From the NCBI GenBank assembly GCA_003643935.1, contig QMLJ01000010.1, positions 1 through 10,983 of the forward strand: a stretch of 10,983 nucleotides of DNA, read 5' to 3'. The stretch comes from Deltaproteobacteria bacterium (lineage in GTDB: Bacteria > Desulfobacterota > Desulfomonilia > UBA1062). Made by a program: the position numbers and the translations under genes. The notes beneath the pieces were generated by a model. That model saw nothing but the letters and a program-made list of their open reading frames with translations, made no database searches and had not been told where the DNA came from. Each line of letters opens with the position of its first letter. Position 1 is the first letter of the stretch. Positions 7,308-10,983 of this stretch are shown here, piece after piece.

Positions 7308-9157
7308 AGCTCGGAGGTTTTGCAGGCAGAATACTCTTTATCAACTTGTCAACAGGTGATATCAGGAAAGAACCCCTGGATACCACCCTTGCAGAGAAAT
7401 TCCTAGGCGGGCTCGGGATATGTTTAAAGCTGTACTACGATATTGCCAGACCCGGCGCCTCGCCTTTCTCAGCAGAAAACCCCATTGTACTGGGTACTGG
7501 TCCTCTTGTTGGTACAGACCTCCCTGCCACGTCAAGGGTCTATGCAGTAACAAAGCTTGCCCAGAGCAAGGCTATTGGATGGTGCGGCGGAGGCGGCATG
7601 AACCTCGGGTGCATGCTGAAGAACGCGGGCTATGACCATGTTGTCATTGAGGGTAGCGCTGATAGGCCCGTGATGATCAAGATCTTTGACGATGACGTGG
7701 AAATCCTTGATGCCACGGACCTCTGGGGCAAGGGAGTAAAGGACACCTGCGATAGCCTGTGGGACAGGTATGGTAGACCAATGGGAATAATGACCATAGG
7801 CCAGGCAGGCGAAAACAGAGTCATATTCTCTATGGCATATATAGAGGGCGGCGCTACCATGGGTAGGGGTGGTCTTGGTGCCATATTGGGATCAAAAAAC
7901 CTAAAGGCAATCATAGCAAAAGGTACAAAGGGTGTAGGGGTGGCAAAAAAAAGGAGGTACAGGGCACAAAGGGACAAGCTGCTAAAGACCATGCGAGACT
8001 ACCCGTATCTCAAGGAATGGCAGGAACTCGGGCTGATAAAATCCCTGCCATTCTTCCCCATTGACCTTTACAAGAAGATAAAAAAAAGAAGGCTTGCATG
8101 CGTATCATGCCCCATCGGTGACAAGGACGTGGTGGAGATAAAGGATGGACCGCTTAAAGGCTTTACCACCCGCTCAACCTCCATGATCAACCTTATAACC
8201 CCCATGGTCTATGGCATAAAGGACTACAGGGAATCTATAAAATGCGTATCCATGCTAGATGACTTCGGTATGGACATGTTCGAATTCTTCGGGGTATTGA
8301 GCTTTGCAAGAGATCTTATAGAACAAGGTATCATCTCCTCTGAACAGGTCCATGACAAGATTGAGATCAACTCCCTTGAGTCGTTGGAGACATGGGCAAG
8401 GAAGGTATGTCTCAGGCAAGGTTTGGGCGATCTCCTTGCAGATGGGTTCAATGCCATTCTAAATAAATTTGGTGACAAGGCAAGGCCTTACGCGCCTTAC
8501 ATCATAAGGGGAATGCTACCTTACACAGGCCCAAGAGGCCCTCTCGTATGGGAATTATTCGGTACAATGGAACTAGGACAGTCTCTTGACCCTAGGGGCC
8601 CCCATGTGGGTGCATCAGGTTCCCCCACCTACTTTGCAAGAAGACCCTTGGACCAGTTTCCCCGTCACCTGAAGAGAATGGGTGCGCCCGAAGATGCCAT
8701 AAAGAGGATCTTACCCAAGCCAGACTCACCAGAAGACGAAGATTCATTAAAGGTGGGAAGGCTCCTCACGTACTCCCATAACTGGTTCAGCACGCTTGGT
8801 TCCCTGGGCATATGCGCAAGGGCCCAGATAAACCGTTTCTACAACGCAGAGACCTGTGCAGAGGTATACTCCTCTGTTACAGGTATAGAGACCACCAAGG
8901 AAGAGCTCATGATAAAGGCAGAGAGGGTCTGGAACCTCTTGAGGATGGCCAACGTAAGGGAAGGATTTACGAGACAAGACGACACCTTGCCAGACAAATG
9001 GTTCAATGCGTCCCCGTTCAAGAACTATGTTACAATGAGGCCCATAACAAGGCAAGATGCCGAGGGTATGCTGGAAGACTACTACGATGAAAGGGGCTGG
9101 GACAAAAGAACCGGTATCCCCACCAAAGAGAAACTCAGGGAACTCGACCTGGAATAG
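7304..9157 (+). CDS. Aldehyde:ferredoxin oxidoreductase-family tungsto(molybdo)pterin enzyme
   Basis: I choose ATG 7304 over the longer open frame from 7193, because that extension only reads the ferredoxin gene out of frame, AGGGGGAAAACT precedes 7304, and MKLGGFAGRILFINLSTGDI is the typical AOR N-terminus. The protein has 617 aa, the usual length. Visible marks are GGGGMNLGCMLKNAGYDHVVIEG (95-117), IGQAGENRVIFS (165-176), GRGGLGAILGSKNLKAI (188-204), ACVSCPIGDKD (265-275), the pterin-contacting DPRG (429-432), SLGICAR (500-506) and a C-terminal YYDERGWDKRTGIPTKEKL. AOR enzymes bind a bis-pterin W and one [4Fe-4S] and oxidise aldehydes to acids with ferredoxin as acceptor, or run in reverse; BamB-type relatives act on benzoyl-CoA. 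Substrate here is undetermined. Three cluster Cys are recognisable (C266, C269, C504), but the third Cys of the N-terminal motif is Asp273. Confidence 0.92.
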   Translation: MKLGGFAGRILFINLSTGDIRKEPLDTTLAEKFLGGLGICLKLYYDIARPGASPFSAENPIVLGTGPLVGTDLPATSRVYAVTKLAQSKAIGWCGGGGMNLGCMLKNAGYDHVVIEGSADRPVMIKIFDDDVEILDATDLWGKGVKDTCDSLWDRYGRPMGIMTIGQAGENRVIFSMAYIEGGATMGRGGLGAILGSKNLKAIIAKGTKGVGVAKKRRYRAQRDKLLKTMRDYPYLKEWQELGLIKSLPFFPIDLYKKIKKRRLACVSCPIGDKDVVEIKDGPLKGFTTRSTSMINLITPMVYGIKDYRESIKCVSMLDDFGMDMFEFFGVLSFARDLIEQGIISSEQVHDKIEINSLESLETWARKVCLRQGLGDLLADGFNAILNKFGDKARPYAPYIIRGMLPYTGPRGPLVWELFGTMELGQSLDPRGPHVGASGSPTYFARRPLDQFPRHLKRMGAPEDAIKRILPKPDSPEDEDSLKVGRLLTYSHNWFSTLGSLGICARAQINRFYNAETCAEVYSSVTGIETTKEELMIKAERVWNLLRMANVREGFTRQDDTLPDKWFNASPFKNYVTMRPITRQDAEGMLEDYYDERGWDKRTGIPTKEKLRELDLE

Positions 9158-9240
9158 AGGCAAAGGCTTATACACGGCATATAGGCCTTCCATTACCCGA
9201 GAAAACAATGTATACCACTGAAAAAATCAGGAGTTCAAGC

Positions 9241-9960
9241 ATGGATGCAATGCCCAAGGTATCTATTATAATACCAGTAAAGGATGAAGAAGATAACATT
9301 GTACCTCTTGCAGACGAGATCACCGAGGTCTTGGGATCAGACCCATCTGATATTGAGATTCTCTTTGTAGATGACGGATCAACAGATAAAACCCTGGAAC
9401 GAATAAAACAAAAGGCAGAGATCCTCCCCACAGTGCACTGGATATCTTTCGATAAGAACCATGGACAAACAGCCGCCTTTGATGCAGGCTTGAGACAAGC
9501 AAGGGGTGAGATTCTCGTAATGATGGATGGAGACCTGCAGAACGATCCAAGGGATATACCAAGACTGATAGAAGGGCTTGATAGTGCGGACATGGTAGGG
9601 GGCTTCCGTGTAAAGAGGCAAGACAGTGTGGTCCGTCTCATATCAAGCAAGATAGCAAATGCCGTGCGCAATTGGGTGACACACGAGGACATAATAGACG
9701 TGGGCTGCTCTCTAAGGGCCATGAAGAGGGAGTGCATGGAAAGGGTGAAGCTCTTTGAGGGCATGCACCGTTTCTTCCCCACGTTAATAAAACTGGAGGG
9801 ATTCAGTACAGCGCAGATACCGGTGAATCATCGTCCACGAAGATACGGCAAGGCCAAGTACGGCATTTCTAACCGTATGTTTAAGGCCTTGATGGATCTG
9901 TTCGCGGTTGTATGGATGCAGCATCGCTACCTTAATTACGTTATAAGGGAGCGGGGTTAG
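9241..9960 (+). CDS. GT2 glycosyltransferase, polyprenyl-phosphate sugar synthase type (DPM1/ArnC/GtrB-like)
   Basis: I start at ATG 9241 because AGGAG (9229-9233) is seven bases upstream. An in-frame ATG at 9208 would add 11 non-conserved residues and lacks a clear SD. The 239-aa product shows SIIIPVKDEEDNI (8-20), the nucleotide-sugar/metal motif FVDDGSTDKT (42-51), MDGDLQNDPRDIPRL (95-109) and the RPRRYGKAKYG motif (198-208) typical of dolichol/undecaprenyl-phosphate glycosyltransferases. It should transfer a sugar from a nucleotide donor to a polyprenyl phosphate at the cytoplasmic face. Unlike ArnC and GtrB, it lacks the C-terminal two-helix membrane anchor and ends at about the length of soluble DPM1; the LAB_N membrane protein one base downstream may serve as anchor (inference). 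It begins 83 bp after the AOR stop and may form its own operon with the next two genes. Confidence 0.9.
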   Translation: MDAMPKVSIIIPVKDEEDNIVPLADEITEVLGSDPSDIEILFVDDGSTDKTLERIKQKAEILPTVHWISFDKNHGQTAAFDAGLRQARGEILVMMDGDLQNDPRDIPRLIEGLDSADMVGGFRVKRQDSVVRLISSKIANAVRNWVTHEDIIDVGCSLRAMKRECMERVKLFEGMHRFFPTLIKLEGFSTAQIPVNHRPRRYGKAKYGISNRMFKALMDLFAVVWMQHRYLNYVIRERG

Positions 9961-9961
9961 C

Positions 9962-10237
9962 ATGAACAAGTTCTGGTTGATCTTCGGTTTCGTGGGCCAG
10001 GCAGTCTTCAGCGCCAGGTTCCTGGTGCAATGGCTGGCTTCAGAAAAGGCAAAGAAAAGCGTTATACCCATAGCATTCTGGTGGCTTAGCCTATGTGGTG
10101 CTGCGATACTACTCACCTATGCCATATACCGTAAAGACCCTGTCTTCATAGTGGGTCAGTCAACAGGTTTCCTTATATACTCAAGGAATCTCTACTTTAT
10201 ATTCAGGGAAAAGAGTAAAGAGGGGGTTGGGACGTAA
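9962..10237 (+). CDS. LAB_N-domain small membrane protein (lipid-A-disaccharide synthase N-terminal domain family)
   Basis: This 91-aa protein consists almost wholly of a LAB_N domain: FSARFLVQWLASEKAKKS (16-33), VIPIAFWWLSLCGAAILLTYAIY (34-56) and KDPVFIVGQSTGFLIYSRNL (58-77) are close to the family pattern. There are about three membrane segments (about 4-24, 36-56, 60-80) and a basic tail. The domain occurs as an N-terminal extension of some LpxB proteins and as a stand-alone protein, very often between a GT2 and an ArnT-like GT-C gene, as here. Its exact role is not established; a part in anchoring the GT2 or in moving the glycolipid across the membrane fits the context. The start is one base after the GT2 TAG, implying coupled translation. 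It is probably not a complete LpxB, as there is no catalytic domain. Confidence 0.9.
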   Translation: MNKFWLIFGFVGQAVFSARFLVQWLASEKAKKSVIPIAFWWLSLCGAAILLTYAIYRKDPVFIVGQSTGFLIYSRNLYFIFREKSKEGVGT

Positions 10238-10253
10238 AAGAATGATGATATAG

Positions 10254-10348
10254 GGTACAAGGTGTAAAGTCTAAGGCGCCGGGCGCCAGACATCAGGCAC
10301 CAGGCGCCAGCAAAGGCACAAAGTTAAAAGACAAGGTATAAGTTGAAA
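10254..10348 (+). repeat. Heptanucleotide-phased repeat, copy 3, running into the next gene's start
   Basis: Eight consecutive 7-nt words fill 10254-10309 without a phase break. They start GGTACAA, GGTGTAA (10254-10267), include GGCGCCG, GGCGCCA (10275-10288) and end GGCACCA, GGCGCCA (10296-10309). An 18-nt stretch (10310-10327) carries AAAGGCACAAAG, then the 7-nt phase resumes with AAGACAA, GGTATAA (10328-10341) and GTTGAAA (10342-10348). The last words contain the ribosome binding site and TTG start of the ArnT-like gene. The GGCGCC words are self-complementary and could pair, but I see no T-tract terminator. Confidence 0.65.
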
Positions 10349-10983
10349 GAATACTTAAAAAACGCACCTGGATGGCTCAAACTTTCGGTCCTGGGTCTTG
10401 TGCTTATGCTTCCCACACTAGGACTGAGACCACTGTGGCTACCCGACGAGGGAAGGTATGCCGAGGTGGCAAGGGAGATGATAGTAACAGGTGACTGGAT
10501 AACACCACACCTTAATTTCTCTCCCCACTTTACAAAGCCACCCCTTACATACTGGCTTACTGCCATCTCTCTCATGGTCTTTGGCAAAAACGCATTTGCC
10601 GCAAGGCTTACAAGTGCGCTCAGCCTTATAGGAACGGCAATCATTACATACCTACTGGCCCTGGAACTAGGTAAAAGAAAATCTGCATTTGCTGCAGCAC
10701 TCATACTACTAACATCCCTTATGCCCTTTGTAGCCGGAAACCTCGTTACCACGGACATGCTGCTCACCTTCTGGGAGACACTTGGCATATTTATGCTATG
10801 GAGATGGTACAACACGAGACAAAAGGCAAAGGTCTACCTTTACGGGGCATACGCCGCACTAGGCCTTGCCTTCCTTACAAAGGGGCCCGTGGGAGTACTC
10901 GTGCCCCTCATGGCGTTTAGCGGCTACTGCGTTTATGTAAAGGACTGGTCCATATTGAAACAAGGCTTTACTAGATGGTCCAT
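10343..10983 (+). CDS. ArnT-like GT-C (GT83/PMT family) lipid-linked-sugar glycosyltransferase, 3'-truncated by window edge
   Basis: The frame is open from an in-frame TAA (10325-10327) to the window end, with no ATG near its 5' end; the first ATG codes residue 22, inside the first membrane helix. I therefore propose TTG 10343 as start: AAGG lies seven bases before it and it gives the normal short N-terminus. 213 codons are visible of the usual 500-600. WLPDEGRYAEVAREMIVTGDW (32-52) carries the catalytic DE motif (D35, E36) in the first periplasmic loop of ArnT-type enzymes, and HFTKPPLTYWL (61-71) and LTKGPVGVLVPL are further family marks. Several hydrophobic helices follow. Such enzymes take a sugar from undecaprenyl phosphate and attach it to lipid A or another envelope acceptor on the periplasmic side; the acceptor is not known here. 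The GT2 and LAB_N genes upstream support this role. Confidence 0.88.
   Translation, partial: MKEYLKNAPGWLKLSVLGLVLMLPTLGLRPLWLPDEGRYAEVAREMIVTGDWITPHLNFSPHFTKPPLTYWLTAISLMVFGKNAFAARLTSALSLIGTAIITYLLALELGKRKSAFAAALILLTSLMPFVAGNLVTTDMLLTFWETLGIFMLWRWYNTRQKAKVYLYGAYAALGLAFLTKGPVGVLVPLMAFSGYCVYVKDWSILKQGFTRWS

Noticed and set aside
9208..9240. Upstream ATG at 9208 as the GT2 start
   Set aside because: It would add 11 residues before the conserved N-terminus and has no clear Shine-Dalgarno, while AGGAG is well placed for ATG 9241.
10324..10815. 163-codon minus-strand frame opposite the ArnT-like gene
   Set aside because: It is a shadow: the plus frame carries clear ArnT motifs (DEGRYAE, KPPLTYWL), whereas the minus frame shows no domain.

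Overview
The window comes from a Gram-negative bacterium with an outer membrane: it encodes an RND efflux pump, an outer-membrane beta-barrel protein and several envelope-lipid enzymes. A tungsten-type aldehyde:ferredoxin oxidoreductase homologue with its own 2x[4Fe-4S] ferredoxin, and a CxxCH haem-motif remnant, point to an anaerobic lifestyle. Arg codons are mostly AGG/AGA and Ile is often ATA. This would fit Desulfobacterota, Nitrospirota or a related lineage, but the sequence alone does not fix the taxon.

Layout, left to right. (1) 2-2485 (+): RND inner-membrane transporter lacking its first ~200 residues, which lie outside the window. (2) 2656-5059 (+): an AMP-forming acyl-CoA/acyl-acid ligase and, one base later, an LpxL/HtrB-type acyltransferase; together they could activate an acyl group and move it onto an envelope lipid. 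(3) 5060-5247: convergent spacer filled with a degenerate 7-8 nt phased repeat. (4) 5248-6636 (-): alginate-export-family (AlgE-like) outer-membrane protein with an FNR/HcpR-like palindrome in its upstream region. (5) 6637-7055: divergent spacer holding that palindrome, an apparent C-terminal remnant of a c-type cytochrome on the minus strand, and a candidate promoter for the next operon. (6) 7056-9157 (+): ferredoxin and AOR-family oxidoreductase, overlapping by ATGA. (7) 9241-10983 (+): GT2 polyprenyl-phosphate glycosyltransferase, a LAB_N small membrane protein, and the start of an ArnT-like GT-C glycosyltransferase. This is a typical envelope-glycosylation module: GT2 loads a sugar on a lipid carrier, the small membrane protein may help membrane anchoring or flipping, and the GT-C enzyme transfers the sugar on the periplasmic side.

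The points most worth a second look are: the heptanucleotide-phased intergenic repeat seen in three spacers, which also appears to supply the ribosome binding site of the TTG-started ArnT-like gene; an AOR homologue whose cluster motif has Asp in place of the third Cys; an LpxL-type acyltransferase whose HX4E/D motif reads HX4P; and the cytochrome remnant beside an FNR-type site. I see no CRISPR array, tRNA, rRNA or intact mobile element.
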